This document shows positions 1-8,804 of a stretch of DNA of 64,000 nt, one piece after another. Within the stretch, counting starts at the first letter, position 1. Each line of letters begins with the position of its first letter. Under the pieces are notes generated by a model. That model searched no databases. It saw only the letters and a program-made list of their open reading frames with translations, and was not told where the DNA came from. Source of the DNA: Mycolicibacterium gadium (GTDB taxonomy: Bacteria > Actinomycetota > Actinomycetes > Mycobacteriales > Mycobacteriaceae); assembly GCF_010728925.1 (NCBI RefSeq), contig NZ_AP022608.1:5704001-5768000 (forward strand), read 5' to 3'. Position numbers and translations under genes: made by a program.

Positions 1-168
1 GTCGACGTAGACCATGATGTCCTCGAGCCTGGCCAGGCCTGCGTCGTACAACTCCTGCATCTCCTCCATCGACGAGTTCAGCCGCTTCTGATAGCGCTCT
101 TCCTCGGTCGGCAGGCACCAGTCGCTGAACCGCTCGAGATCCGCGAATTCCTCTGGAAGCTTAGACAT
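1..168 (-). CDS. Small Rieske-oxygenase partner protein (3' part outside window)
   Basis: The first 56 codons of a small protein are visible; it continues past the left edge. It begins MSKLPEEFADLERF and carries the SDWCL-TE-ER signature, then an SSMEEMQ helix. The same pattern occurs in the proteins at 25694-26059 and 30912-31247, and in all three cases the gene directly follows a Rieske oxygenase gene. ATG at 168 is chosen because it overlaps the oxygenase stop codon by 8 bases, implying translational coupling. I do not recognise the family. It is much shorter than the usual beta subunit (about 170 residues) of ring-hydroxylating dioxygenases. An accessory or structural role for the oxygenase is inferred from the repeated linkage only. 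Confidence 0.75.
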   Translation of the reverse strand, partial: MSKLPEEFADLERFSDWCLPTEEERYQKRLNSSMEEMQELYDAGLARLEDIMVYVD

Positions 169-1498
169 TTGCAGCGTCCTTCTCGGTCTTGCTTTGGACC
201 GCACCGTTGGCCGAACCGTTTGCGGCCGCCAGTGACTCCTTGTACCGGTCGACATACTTGTGCGCGGTGTGGTGCAGGTGGCGCAGCAGGATCTCCTGAT
301 CGCACAACGGGAAGTCGAGAACGGCGCGGGTGCCGATCTGCGTCTGCGTGGCTTCCAGCGTGTTGGCGTCCTGGAACGCGTATTCCTTGAACGTCACCGC
401 CGCCAGTTCCTGCGAAAGCCGTTCACGCAAGTTTTTCGGCGGCACGAAGTACAGATCGGCCTCGAAGATGTGGGAGTCCACGCCAGTGGGCCAGTAGTTG
501 TACGTCAGATACCAGCCCGGCACCCAGAAGAGCAGGGTGAAGTTCGGGAAGAACTCGAACGAGTCCTGGCCCCAGGTCTTGTGGCGGCCCGGGTTGATGG
601 CCGGCGGCAGTTCGTCGGGCAGGATGCCTTTGATCTTCGGGCGGTCCCACGGCCCGAACAGGCCGCTGTGCAGGATCCGCTCGATGGGCTTGACCATGTT
701 CAGATCTTTGGGCGGGCTCATGCCGCCCCAGGACGAGATCATCGAGTGGTCGCCCTGGATGTCGTAGTGCAGCGCCTCGAAGCCGAACTTGGCCAGCTTC
801 TCGGCCTCCTCCTTCTCCGCCTGCTTCATGTGCAGGATCGGTGCGTGATAGAACTCGACGAACGCGTCGATGAACAGCTTCCAGTTCGCCTTGACCTCCG
901 AGCGGTAGCGGTAGTGCTCGGTCATCTCGTGGAAGGGATAACCCTTCAGCCCTTGGCCGAACTCGCCCAGGTATTCCTCGAGCGATACGGCGTTGTCATC
1001 GAAATTGACGAAGATGAACCCCTCCCAGACCTCGCAGCGCACCGGCTTGAGCGGATAGTCCGCCTTGTCGATGTCGAAGAACTCCTGCTCCTGCTGAATG
1101 AAGGTCAGGTCACCTTTGAGGTTGTAGCGCCAGGCGTGGTACTTGCAGACGAATTGACGACAGGTGCCGGATACTTCTTCGCCCGGGTAGTCGTTCCACA
1201 ACAACTTGTTGCCGCGATGGCGGCACATGTTGTAGAACGCACGGATCTGATCGCCGTCGTTGACGATGACGATCGACGTACCCGCCCCGACCGACGGCAG
1301 CTCACGGGTGATGTAGCTGCCCTTTTTGGGAATCAGCTCCACCCGACCCATCTGTAGCCAGGTCTTGCGGAAGATGGCCTGTTGCTCCAGCTTCCAGTGC
1401 TCGGGATCGATCGAGTCTTCGTAGTTGACCGGCGCGGTGCCCAGCTCGGGCCAGTTCTCGGTCCAGCTACCGACGTCGGGCTTCTTGAAAAATGCCAC
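161..1498 (-). CDS. Rieske non-heme iron oxygenase, alpha subunit
   Basis: A 445-residue aromatic-ring-hydroxylating-type oxygenase. The Rieske [2Fe-2S] ligands are visible as Cys92-x-His94 and Cys118-x2-His121. The mononuclear iron site is marked by EFYHAPILH with His218 and His223, and a later Asp in FQDANT is a possible third ligand. Such enzymes use O2 and electrons from a reductase to hydroxylate hydrophobic substrates. A GTG start at 1498 is preferred over longer versions because a GGAGAGG ribosome-binding site lies just upstream and the two paralogues (24427 and 29638) begin at the same point of the alignment. The C-terminus has an extra polar tail rich in Ala, Asn and Lys that the paralogues lack. 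It sits between a CMD-family gene (7 bp upstream) and the small partner gene. The substrate is unknown. Confidence 0.9.
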   Translation of the reverse strand: MAFFKKPDVGSWTENWPELGTAPVNYEDSIDPEHWKLEQQAIFRKTWLQMGRVELIPKKGSYITRELPSVGAGTSIVIVNDGDQIRAFYNMCRHRGNKLLWNDYPGEEVSGTCRQFVCKYHAWRYNLKGDLTFIQQEQEFFDIDKADYPLKPVRCEVWEGFIFVNFDDNAVSLEEYLGEFGQGLKGYPFHEMTEHYRYRSEVKANWKLFIDAFVEFYHAPILHMKQAEKEEAEKLAKFGFEALHYDIQGDHSMISSWGGMSPPKDLNMVKPIERILHSGLFGPWDRPKIKGILPDELPPAINPGRHKTWGQDSFEFFPNFTLLFWVPGWYLTYNYWPTGVDSHIFEADLYFVPPKNLRERLSQELAAVTFKEYAFQDANTLEATQTQIGTRAVLDFPLCDQEILLRHLHHTAHKYVDRYKESLAAANGSANGAVQSKTEKDAANV

Positions 1499-1505
1499 GG
1501 TGTGT

Positions 1506-2036
1506 CTACCTCTCCTGGTCGGGTTCGACGCCAAACGTGTTGATGGCCATGGCGAGTGCGCCATAACAGCCGATCGTGAAAACGAGGTCCATGCGTTGAC
1601 GTTCGTCGAGGTGCTCCGAGAGCGTCGCCCATGTGGCGTCGGAGATCTCCGACTTGTCCTCGAGTTCGTCGACTGCTGCAAGGACGGCCCGGTCGAGTTC
1701 GTCGACGGCCTCGCCGCGCTGGATGCCGTCGATGACGTCATCGGACAGGCCGGCCTCACCGCCCATGCGAACGTGGTGGCGCCACTCGTACTCGCAATTG
1801 CGGCGGTGCGCGACGCGCAACACCGCCAGCTCGCGCAGCCGGTCGGGCAGCGGCGAGCTGTACATCAAATGGTTGTTGAAGCGAAGGAAGGACCTGGTCA
1901 GCTTGGGGTGGCGGACGAGCGTCGCGAGCAGATTGCCCGCCGCCTCCGGGTTGCGGCGCTCAGGAGGCAGCATGCCGGACAAGGCGTGGTCGACGCTGTC
2001 ATCCCATTGGTCCGCGGGGAGCGGGGGCACACGCAC
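1506..2036 (-). CDS. Carboxymuconolactone decarboxylase (AhpD-like) family protein
   Basis: A 176-residue all-helical CMD/AhpD-fold protein. The core LRELAVLRVAHRRNCEYEW followed by HHVRMG matches the family signature, in which Cys, Glu and His residues act in peroxide or thiol chemistry or in lactone decarboxylation. I start it at GTG 2036 (VRVPPLPADQW), preceded by GAGAGGAAG with good spacing and matching the usual N-terminus of the family. The frame stays open upstream to about 2162, but that extra stretch looks non-coding. It is the first gene of a minus-strand operon leading into the Rieske oxygenase. The exact reaction cannot be assigned, since the family includes many uncharacterised members in oxygenase clusters. 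Confidence 0.85.
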   Translation of the reverse strand: MRVPPLPADQWDDSVDHALSGMLPPERRNPEAAGNLLATLVRHPKLTRSFLRFNNHLMYSSPLPDRLRELAVLRVAHRRNCEYEWRHHVRMGGEAGLSDDVIDGIQRGEAVDELDRAVLAAVDELEDKSEISDATWATLSEHLDERQRMDLVFTIGCYGALAMAINTFGVEPDQER

Positions 2037-2199
2037 GGGGTGCTTCCTCTCGTTCACGAGAATCAGGTTCTCATATTTCGCCAATAGATTTCCACCTTTC
2101 CGGCCGATGGTCAATCCCACCGTCGGGATGTGCGGGTCGGTGGCCTGCCACTTATGGTCCAACGGTGCTGCTGGAAGGCCCTTCGGGTCGTTTCGGACA

Positions 2200-2259
2200 T
2201 TGATTCTCGAATCAAGAGAAGCTAGTTTCCTTAGATAGAGAACCAGACTGGGTAACTAG
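2200..2259. promoter_or_regulatory. Two inverted repeats in a divergent promoter region
   Basis: The 274 bp between the CMD gene (minus) and the amidohydrolase operon (plus) contain a perfect 16-bp palindrome at 2200-2215 (TTGATTC-TC-GAATCAA). A second, wider inverted repeat has arms at 2222-2230 (CTAGTTTCC) and 2251-2259 (GGTAACTAG), with 8 of 9 positions complementary. They are probable operators for a regulator acting on both operons; no regulator gene is adjacent. Confidence 0.5.
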
Positions 2260-2310
2260 TGTGGGTGCTATCACAGATTTCGGACATGGCCGCCACGAAA
2301 GGGAGCAGGC

Positions 2311-3606
2311 ATGAACAAAGAAGACATGATCCTGATCAGCGTTGATGATCACATCGTCGAGCCGCCGGACATGTTCAAGAACCATCTGCCGAAGAAGTAC
2401 CTGGATGAGGCGCCGCGGCTGGTGCACAACCCCGATGGTTCGGATACCTGGCAGTTCCGCGACATCGTCATCCCGAACGTCGCGTTGAACGCCGTGGCGG
2501 GTCGGCCGAAGGAGGAGTACGGGCTCGAACCCCAGGGTCTGGATGAGATCCGCCCCGGTTGTTACAAGGTCGATGAGCGGGTCAAGGACATGAACGCCGG
2601 CGGCATCCTGGGTTCGATGTGTTTCCCGTCGTTCCCGGGTTTCGCGGGTCGGTTGTTCGCCACCGAGGATCACGAGTTCTCCCTGGCGCTGGTGCAGGCC
2701 TACAACGACTGGCACGTCGAGGAGTGGTGCGGGGCTTATCCGGCGCGGTTCATCCCGATGACACTGCCGGTGATCTGGGACGCCGAAGCGTGTGCCGCCG
2801 AGATTCGGCGCAACGCCAAGCGGGGGGTGCATTCGTTGACGTTCACCGAGAACCCGTCGGCCATGGGTTATCCGTCATTCCATGACTTCGATTACTGGAA
2901 GCCGATGTGGGATGCGCTCGTCGATACCGACACGGTGCTCAACGTCCACATCGGGTCCTCGGGCCGGTTGGCGATCACCGCCCCGGATGCTCCGATGGAT
3001 GTGATGATCACGTTGCAGCCGATGAACATCGTGCAGGCGGCGGCGGATTTGTTGTGGTCCAAGCCGATCAAGGCCTACCCCGACCTCAAGATCGCTCTGT
3101 CGGAGGGTGGCACCGGGTGGATTCCGTACTTCCTGGAGCGTGCTGATCGGACCTATGAGATGCATTCGACGTGGACCGGACAGGACTTCGGCAAGCAGAA
3201 GCCGTCCGAGGTGTTCCGCGATCACTTCTTGACCTGTTTCATCTCCGATCACGTCGGTGTGCAGCTGCGTAACGACGTCGGTATCGACAACATCTGCTGG
3301 GAAGCCGATTACCCACATTCGGATTCGATGTGGCCCGGGGCTCCCGAGCAGCTCGACGAGGTCCTCAAAGAGCACCACGTGCCCGATGTCGAGATCAACA
3401 AGATGACCTACGAGAACGCCATGCGCTGGTACCACTGGGACCCGTTCACCCACATCACCAAGGAACAGGCCACCGTGGGCGCACTCCGCAAGGCCGCCGA
3501 AGGCCACGATGTCAGCATCCAGGCGCTGTCCAAGCACGAACACGGCGGCGCGAACTTCGCCGACTTCGCCGCCAACGCCAAGGAATTGACCGGCAACAAG
3601 GACTGA
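2311..3606 (+). CDS. Amidohydrolase family 2 (ACMSD-like) metal-dependent hydrolase
   Basis: A 431-residue TIM-barrel hydrolase of the Amidohydro_2 family, which includes decarboxylases and C-C or amide hydrolases. Putative metal ligands are Asp12 and His14 in VDDHIVEP, His213 in LNVHIGSSG, and Asp333 in EADYPHSDS. The DDH-IVEP start and the ADYPHSDS motif are typical of the actinobacterial subgroup found in aromatic and steroid degradation clusters. ATG at 2311 follows GGGAGCAGGC. It is the first gene of a seven-gene beta-oxidation operon ending at 9953, so it may act on a ring-opened or acyl intermediate. The substrate is not predictable. Confidence 0.87.
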   Translation: MNKEDMILISVDDHIVEPPDMFKNHLPKKYLDEAPRLVHNPDGSDTWQFRDIVIPNVALNAVAGRPKEEYGLEPQGLDEIRPGCYKVDERVKDMNAGGILGSMCFPSFPGFAGRLFATEDHEFSLALVQAYNDWHVEEWCGAYPARFIPMTLPVIWDAEACAAEIRRNAKRGVHSLTFTENPSAMGYPSFHDFDYWKPMWDALVDTDTVLNVHIGSSGRLAITAPDAPMDVMITLQPMNIVQAAADLLWSKPIKAYPDLKIALSEGGTGWIPYFLERADRTYEMHSTWTGQDFGKQKPSEVFRDHFLTCFISDHVGVQLRNDVGIDNICWEADYPHSDSMWPGAPEQLDEVLKEHHVPDVEINKMTYENAMRWYHWDPFTHITKEQATVGALRKAAEGHDVSIQALSKHEHGGANFADFAANAKELTGNKD

Positions 3607-3610
3607 GTCC

Positions 3611-3671
3611 CACAGCGAATTCGGCGTGCCTGGTAACGCTCAGCGGGACCGAGCACGCCGAAATCGCTGTG
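3611..3671. repeat. Palindromic element, family A (copy 1)
   Basis: An inverted repeat with 19-base arms (3611-3629 and 3653-3671), 18 of 19 positions complementary, and a 23-base loop. The arm core TTCGGCGTGC is close to the arms at 9953-10006 and 57407-57459, and the loops also look related. It lies between the amidohydrolase and acyl-CoA dehydrogenase genes and could attenuate or terminate transcription. It has no T-tract. Confidence 0.65.
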
Positions 3672-3688
3672 CACGAAGAGGAGAACAC

Positions 3689-4867
3689 GTGTCTGGGGGC
3701 ATGAGTTTCGAGCTGACCGAAGATCAGCAGATCATCCGCAAGTCCGTCGCGGAGCTGTGCAGCAGGTTCGACGACGAATACTGGATGAAAAAGGATCTGG
3801 CGCACGAATTCCCGCAGGAGTTCTACGACGCGATCGCCTCCGGTGGATGGCTGGGGATGACCATCCCCGAGGAGTACGGCGGACATGGGCTGGGCATCAC
3901 CGAGGCGACCCTGCTGCTGGAGGAGGTGGCACGGTCGGGCGCGGCGATGAACGGTGCCAGCGCAATCCACCTCACGATCTTCGGGATGCAGCCCGTCGTC
4001 AAACACGGCTCCGACGAACTCAAGGCCGCCACCCTGCCCCGCATCGTCAACGGCGATCTGCACGTGTGTTTCGGTGTCACCGAACCCGGTGCGGGACTGG
4101 ACACATCGCGCATCACCACATTCGCCAAACGCGAGGGCGACAAGTACCGCATCAACGGTCGCAAGGTGTGGATCTCCAAGGCGCTGGAGTCGGAGAAGAT
4201 CCTACTGCTCACGCGCACGACGCCGTTCGATGAGGTCACCAAGAAGACCGATGGCATGACGCTGTTCCTGACGGATCTGGACCGCGACCACGTCGACATC
4301 CGCCCGATCAAGAAGATGGGGCGAAATGCGGTCAGCTCCAACGAGGTATTCATCGACGACCTCATCGTTTCGGAATCCGACCGTGTCGGTGAAGAGGGCA
4401 AGGGGTTCAAGTACATCCTCGACGGGCTCAACCCGGAGCGAATGCTGATCGCCGCCGAGGCGTTGGGGATCGGCCGCGTGGCGTTGGAGAAGGCTGTCAA
4501 GTACGGCAATGAGCGCGTCGTCTTCGACCGTCCGATCGGTATGAATCAGGGACTGCAGTTCCCGCTCGCCGATTCGTTGGCTCGTCTGGACGCCGCCGAG
4601 TTGGTGCTGCGCAAGGCCTCGTGGCTCTACGACAACGGCAAGCCGTGCGGCCGAGAGGCGAACACCGCCAAATACCTCTGTGCCGACGCTGGATTCGGCG
4701 CCGCCGATCGTGCCCTTCAGCTACACGGCGGCATGGGTTACTCCGAGGAATACCACGTGTCGCGGTATTTCCGTGAGTCGAGGCTGATGAAGATCGCGCC
4801 GGTCAGTCAGGAGATGATCCTGAACTTCCTCGGCGAACACGTACTCGGAATGCCGAGGAGTTACTGA
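3689..4867 (+). CDS. Acyl-CoA dehydrogenase
   Basis: A 392-residue FAD-dependent acyl-CoA dehydrogenase that introduces the alpha,beta double bond. Domain order is typical: an N-terminal helical domain, the middle beta domain with CFGVTEPGAG at about residues 129-138, and the C-terminal domain with LHGGMGYSEEYHVSR. The usual YEGTSE segment bearing the MCAD-type catalytic Glu is replaced by IAPVSQEM, so the base lies elsewhere. GTG at 3689 is favoured because GAGGAG precedes it with five bases spacing; an ATG four codons later is possible. Its stop overlaps the SDR start by one base. Confidence 0.9.
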   Translation: MSGGMSFELTEDQQIIRKSVAELCSRFDDEYWMKKDLAHEFPQEFYDAIASGGWLGMTIPEEYGGHGLGITEATLLLEEVARSGAAMNGASAIHLTIFGMQPVVKHGSDELKAATLPRIVNGDLHVCFGVTEPGAGLDTSRITTFAKREGDKYRINGRKVWISKALESEKILLLTRTTPFDEVTKKTDGMTLFLTDLDRDHVDIRPIKKMGRNAVSSNEVFIDDLIVSESDRVGEEGKGFKYILDGLNPERMLIAAEALGIGRVALEKAVKYGNERVVFDRPIGMNQGLQFPLADSLARLDAAELVLRKASWLYDNGKPCGREANTAKYLCADAGFGAADRALQLHGGMGYSEEYHVSRYFRESRLMKIAPVSQEMILNFLGEHVLGMPRSY

Positions 4868-5628
4868 TGGGCTACTTCGATCTCACCGGCCGCTCGGCGC
4901 TGGTGACAGGGGCGGGCGCGGGCGGTGGCATCGGTGCTGCGGTCGCCGCGGCGCTCGCCGATGCAGGCGCGGCCGTCCTGGTGACCGATCTCGACGCGGA
5001 CGCGGCATCGGCTGTGGCCGAACGCATCCGCGCCAAGGGCGGTAAGGCCGACTCGTGCGCGCTGGACGTCAGTGACCGCGGTGCCGCCGACGCGGCCGCC
5101 GCGCAGGCCGCCGGGCTCGGCGGGGGAGCGCTGCACATCCTGGTCAACAACGCCGGTGTCACGTCACCCGCGATGTTTCCCAAGCTGACGGATGAGACGT
5201 TCCGGTTGACGTTCGACATTCACGTCATGGGCACATTCCACTGCACCCAGGCCGCACTGCCGCACATCCCCACCGACGGCACGGGCCGCGTCATCAATGT
5301 GACGTCGGCGGCGGGGCTGACCGGAACCCTCGGCCAGGTCAACTATTCGGCGGCCAAGGCCGGCCTCATCGGTTTCACGAAATCGCTTGCGCGCGAGTTG
5401 GCTCCGAAGAACATCATGGTCAACGCCCTCGCGCCACTCGCCGCGACGCCCATGACGGAGACCATCCGCACCAACGAGAAGTTCGCCGCTAACATGATGA
5501 ACCGCATTCCGCTCAAACGGTGGGCGGAACCGTCGGAGATCGCGGGCGCTTTCGTCTTCATGGCGTCCGATGCGGCCTCTTACATCACCGGCCAGGTGTT
5601 GCCGGTCGACGGCGGCATGGTCATATAA
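4867..5628 (+). CDS. Short-chain dehydrogenase/reductase (SDR)
   Basis: A 253-residue classical SDR. The nucleotide-binding motif is TGAGAGGGIG near residues 15-24, with a slightly expanded glycine loop. Further motifs are NNAG at about 95-98, a catalytic Ser in VTSAAG and Tyr-x3-Lys in YSAAK. It ends with the usual ITGQVLPVDGG. Asp42 after the second strand (VTDLDAD) suggests NAD(H) preference. Located between an acyl-CoA dehydrogenase and a CoA transferase, it is a plausible 3-hydroxyacyl-CoA dehydrogenase for this operon, although SDRs in such clusters also oxidise ring hydroxyls. Confidence 0.9.
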   Translation: MGYFDLTGRSALVTGAGAGGGIGAAVAAALADAGAAVLVTDLDADAASAVAERIRAKGGKADSCALDVSDRGAADAAAAQAAGLGGGALHILVNNAGVTSPAMFPKLTDETFRLTFDIHVMGTFHCTQAALPHIPTDGTGRVINVTSAAGLTGTLGQVNYSAAKAGLIGFTKSLARELAPKNIMVNALAPLAATPMTETIRTNEKFAANMMNRIPLKRWAEPSEIAGAFVFMASDAASYITGQVLPVDGGMVI

Positions 5629-5632
5629 GCAC

Positions 5633-6850
5633 ATGAATGCGCCGTTGGCCGGTGTCACCATCGTGGCGATGGAACAGGCGGTCGCCGCCCCGATATGTAC
5701 CCGCGTGCTTGCCGACTTCGGTGCGCGCGTGATCAAGGTGGAGAACCCCAACGGGGGTGACTTCGCCCGCGCCTACGACGATGTCGTCAACGGTCCGGGC
5801 GGTCTTGCCGCGCACTTCGTGTGGTGCAACCGGGGCAAGGAATCCGTCACCCTGAACACGAAATCGCCGCAGGGTTTGGACCTCCTGCACCGCCTCCTCG
5901 ACGGCGCCGACGCGTTCGTCTCCAACCTCGCGCCGGGATCCACGGCACGGATGGGCCTCTCGGCCGCCGATCTGGCGCAGCGCCACCCCAACGTCATCCC
6001 CGTCGAAATCGACGGCTACGGACCAGGTGGTCCCATCTCACACAAGCGCGCGTACGACCTTCTGGTGCAAGCGGAATCGGGGTCATGTGCCATCACGGGC
6101 TATCCAGGGATGCCCGCCAAGCCCGGACCTGCGATCGCTGACTTCACGACTGGCCTCTATGCTGCGATCTCGATTCTCGCGCTGTTGTTCGCGCGCGGAA
6201 AGCGACCCGATGGCACCGCCACCGCCCCGTCGGTCGAACTCAGCCTTTTCGACGTCATGACCGATGTCATGGGCTATGCGCTGACCTACACGCAGCATTC
6301 GGGAATTGACCAGGAGCCACTTGGCGTCGGATCTCCCGCGGTCGCGCCGTATGGCGCGTTTCCGACCCGCGATGGCCAGACCGTCGTGCTCGGGACGACG
6401 AACGACCGCGAATGGCAACGCGTTGCCCGCGAGATCATCGACCGGCCCGATCTGGCCGACGATCCGCGCTTCGCCACCAACCCGGGGCGCTGCGAGAACC
6501 GCACCATCCTCGACGAGGCCATCGGATCATGGTGTGCCCGGCATGATCTCGCCGATATCCAGAGGACGGCCGACGCCGCGGGTATCGGCAACTCGCGCTA
6601 CAACCTGCCGAGCGAAGTCGTCGTGCATCCCCAGCTGACCGCACGGGACCGCTGGCGCACCGTGGGTACCTCAGCGGGCGACATCCAGGCCTTGCGGCCG
6701 CCGCCGGTGATCAGTGGATTCGAACAGTCGATGGGTGCGGTGCCGGGGCTGGGTGAGCACACCGACAGCGTCCTGAGTGAATTGGGTTTGACCGCAGCCG
6801 AACTCAGTCAGCTTCGGGCCGACGGAGTGATCGGACCCGCGTACACGTGA
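5633..6850 (+). CDS. CaiB/BaiF (class III) CoA transferase
   Basis: A 405-residue class III CoA transferase, which moves CoA between carboxylic acids through a mixed anhydride on a conserved Asp. That residue is Asp142 in RAYDLLVQAESG. The N-terminal half has the family pattern RVLADFGARVIKVENP and WCNRGKESVTL. ATG at 5633 is chosen because it aligns with the family start (MNAPLAGVTIV). The four-base GTGA overlap with the following hydratase gene supports co-translation. It may activate the acid substrate of this operon, since no acyl-CoA ligase is present anywhere in the window. Confidence 0.9.
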   Translation: MNAPLAGVTIVAMEQAVAAPICTRVLADFGARVIKVENPNGGDFARAYDDVVNGPGGLAAHFVWCNRGKESVTLNTKSPQGLDLLHRLLDGADAFVSNLAPGSTARMGLSAADLAQRHPNVIPVEIDGYGPGGPISHKRAYDLLVQAESGSCAITGYPGMPAKPGPAIADFTTGLYAAISILALLFARGKRPDGTATAPSVELSLFDVMTDVMGYALTYTQHSGIDQEPLGVGSPAVAPYGAFPTRDGQTVVLGTTNDREWQRVAREIIDRPDLADDPRFATNPGRCENRTILDEAIGSWCARHDLADIQRTADAAGIGNSRYNLPSEVVVHPQLTARDRWRTVGTSAGDIQALRPPPVISGFEQSMGAVPGLGEHTDSVLSELGLTAAELSQLRADGVIGPAYT

Positions 6851-7644
6851 CCACCGAACAGGTGCTGTTGAGCGCCGACGTCGACGGTGTGCGGACACTC
6901 ACGCTCAACCGGCCCGACCGCAAGAACGCCATCAACCCCCAGCTGTGGGAGGAATTGGCCGACGCCCTGCGCGCCGCCGCACGGGACACCGAGTTGCGCG
7001 CGCTGGTGATCACCGGCGCCGGCGGAGCCTTCTGCTCGGGTGCGGACATCGGGACGCCGGAGGATATTCATCCCCGGCACAAGCTGCGCCGGCTCACCGA
7101 GGTCGCGCTGGCACTGCACGAACTCACCGTCCCAACAATTGCGAAGGTGACCGGTGTCGCCGTCGGCGCGGGCTGGAACCTCGCGCTGGGATGCGACCTG
7201 GTGGTGGCGACGCCCGAGTCGCGGTTCTGCCAGATCTTCTCCAAGCGCGGCCTGTCGGTCGACCTCGGCGGTTCGTGGCTGTTGCCCAAGCTCGTGGGCC
7301 TGCAGCAGGCCAAGCGGCTGGTGCTGCTGGCCGACATGATCGACGCGGCCGAGGCCCACTCGCTGGGCTTGGTCACCTGGATCAAGGCGGCCGACGAGAT
7401 CGACGGGTTCGTCGACGACCTTGCCGGCCGCCTCGCCGCGGGCCCGCCCGTCGCGCTGGCACAGAGCAAGGCCCTGCTCAACGACGGTGCCGTGGTGACG
7501 CTGCGCGAAGCGCTGGCCAACGAGGCCCGCGCGCAGCCCGGCAACTTCGCCACAGCAGACTCAACGGAGGCGTACGCGGCGTTCGCGCAGAAGCGCGAGG
7601 CGGCGTTCACTGGTCGATGGGCCGTACCGCCCAGATCGGAGTAA
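6847..7644 (+). CDS. Enoyl-CoA hydratase/isomerase (crotonase fold)
   Basis: A 265-residue crotonase-superfamily protein. The oxyanion-hole segment is AFCSGADIG and the second CoA-site segment is GVAVGAGWNLALGCDLV. The segment RGLSVDLGGSWLLP carries Asp where the catalytic acid usually sits, so hydratase activity is likely but isomerase or hydrolase activity is possible. GTG at 6847 overlaps the CoA transferase stop. It is followed four bases later by thiolase, giving hydration and thiolysis steps in one operon. Confidence 0.88.
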   Translation: MTTEQVLLSADVDGVRTLTLNRPDRKNAINPQLWEELADALRAAARDTELRALVITGAGGAFCSGADIGTPEDIHPRHKLRRLTEVALALHELTVPTIAKVTGVAVGAGWNLALGCDLVVATPESRFCQIFSKRGLSVDLGGSWLLPKLVGLQQAKRLVLLADMIDAAEAHSLGLVTWIKAADEIDGFVDDLAGRLAAGPPVALAQSKALLNDGAVVTLREALANEARAQPGNFATADSTEAYAAFAQKREAAFTGRWAVPPRSE

Positions 7645-7648
7645 CAAG

Positions 7649-8794
7649 ATGCGTGAAACCGTGATCGTCGAGGCGGTGCGTACCCCCGTCGGCAAGCGCA
7701 ACGGGGGACTGTCGGACATGCACGCCGCGGACCTGTCCGCCATTGTGCTCAACGCACTCGTCGAGCGTGCGGGCATAGATCCCGACATCGTCGACGACGT
7801 GGTGTGGGGTTGTGTCTCGCAGGTCGGCGACCAGTCGAGCAACATCGGCAGGTACTCGGTGCTCGCCGCCGGTTGGCCGGAGCACATACCGGGCACGACG
7901 GTGAACCGCGCCTGCGGGTCGAGCCAACAGGCGCTCGATTTCGCGGTGCAGGCCGTGATGTCGGGTCAGCAGGACGTCGTCGTCGGGGGCGGGGTCGAGG
8001 TGATGAGCCGGGTGCCGCTTGGTTCGGCCCGGGCGTCCGGCAAGCCGTACGGCCCGAAAGTGCTTGAGCGCTACAGCGACTTCTCGTTCAATCAGGGCAT
8101 CTCTGCGGAGTTGATCTCGCAGAAGTGGGGCTTCTCGCGGACCCGGCTCGACGAGTACTCCGTGCGCTCACACGAGCTGGCTGCCACCGCGCAGGACAAC
8201 GGTGCGTTCGAAACACAGATCATGCCGGTGTTCACCGACGGCGAGCCCGTCGTGGCCGACGAGGGAGTCCGGCGGGGGAGCACCGTCGAGAAGCTCGCCG
8301 GGCTCAAGCCCGCGTTCAAGGAGGACGGCGTCATCCACGCGGGCAACTCGTCGCAGATCTCCGACGGCGCCGCCGCGCTGCTGATCATGACCGCGGAAAA
8401 CGCTGTGGCGATGGGGTTGCGACCGATCGCGCGGTACCGCGCGGGGGCGGTCACCGGGGCGGATCCCGTGCTGATGCTGACCGGTCCGATCCCCGCGACC
8501 GAGAAGGTGTTGCACAAGGCGGGCATCGGCATCGACGAGGTCGGTGTTTTCGAGGTGAACGAGGCCTTCGCGCCGGTGCCCCTGGCCTGGCTGGCGGAGA
8601 CCGGTGTCGACGAGGCGAAGCTCAACCCGCTCGGCGGCGCCATCGCGCTGGGCCACCCGCTGGGCGCGTCCGGAGCGGTACTGATGACCCGCATGGTCAA
8701 TCACATGCGCGACAACGGCATTCGCTTCGGCCTGCAGACCATGTGTGAGGGTGGCGGCACCGCAAACGCCACACTTGTCGAACTCATCGCCTAG
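7649..8794 (+). CDS. Thiolase (acetyl-CoA C-acyltransferase)
   Basis: A 381-residue degradative-type thiolase. All catalytic elements are present: the nucleophilic Cys89 in NRACGSSQ, His336 in GHPLGASG, and Cys366 in MCEGGGTANA. It cleaves 3-ketoacyl-CoA with CoA to release acetyl- or propionyl-CoA. It completes the beta-oxidation set of this operon (dehydrogenase, hydratase, SDR, thiolase). ATG 7649 lies four bases after the hydratase stop. Confidence 0.93.
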   Translation: MRETVIVEAVRTPVGKRNGGLSDMHAADLSAIVLNALVERAGIDPDIVDDVVWGCVSQVGDQSSNIGRYSVLAAGWPEHIPGTTVNRACGSSQQALDFAVQAVMSGQQDVVVGGGVEVMSRVPLGSARASGKPYGPKVLERYSDFSFNQGISAELISQKWGFSRTRLDEYSVRSHELAATAQDNGAFETQIMPVFTDGEPVVADEGVRRGSTVEKLAGLKPAFKEDGVIHAGNSSQISDGAAALLIMTAENAVAMGLRPIARYRAGAVTGADPVLMLTGPIPATEKVLHKAGIGIDEVGVFEVNEAFAPVPLAWLAETGVDEAKLNPLGGAIALGHPLGASGAVLMTRMVNHMRDNGIRFGLQTMCEGGGTANATLVELIA

Positions 8795-8804
8795 GAGACG
8801 CAGC

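Noticed and set aside
2037..2162. Extending the CMD-family gene upstream to an ATG at about 2160
   Set aside because: The extra 42 residues lack similarity to the family, and a well-placed ribosome-binding site supports GTG 2036.
3611..3671. Considering the family A/B palindromes as CRISPR repeats or insertion-sequence ends
   Set aside because: Copies are single, far apart and intergenic, with no regular spacers, no cas genes and no transposase between them.
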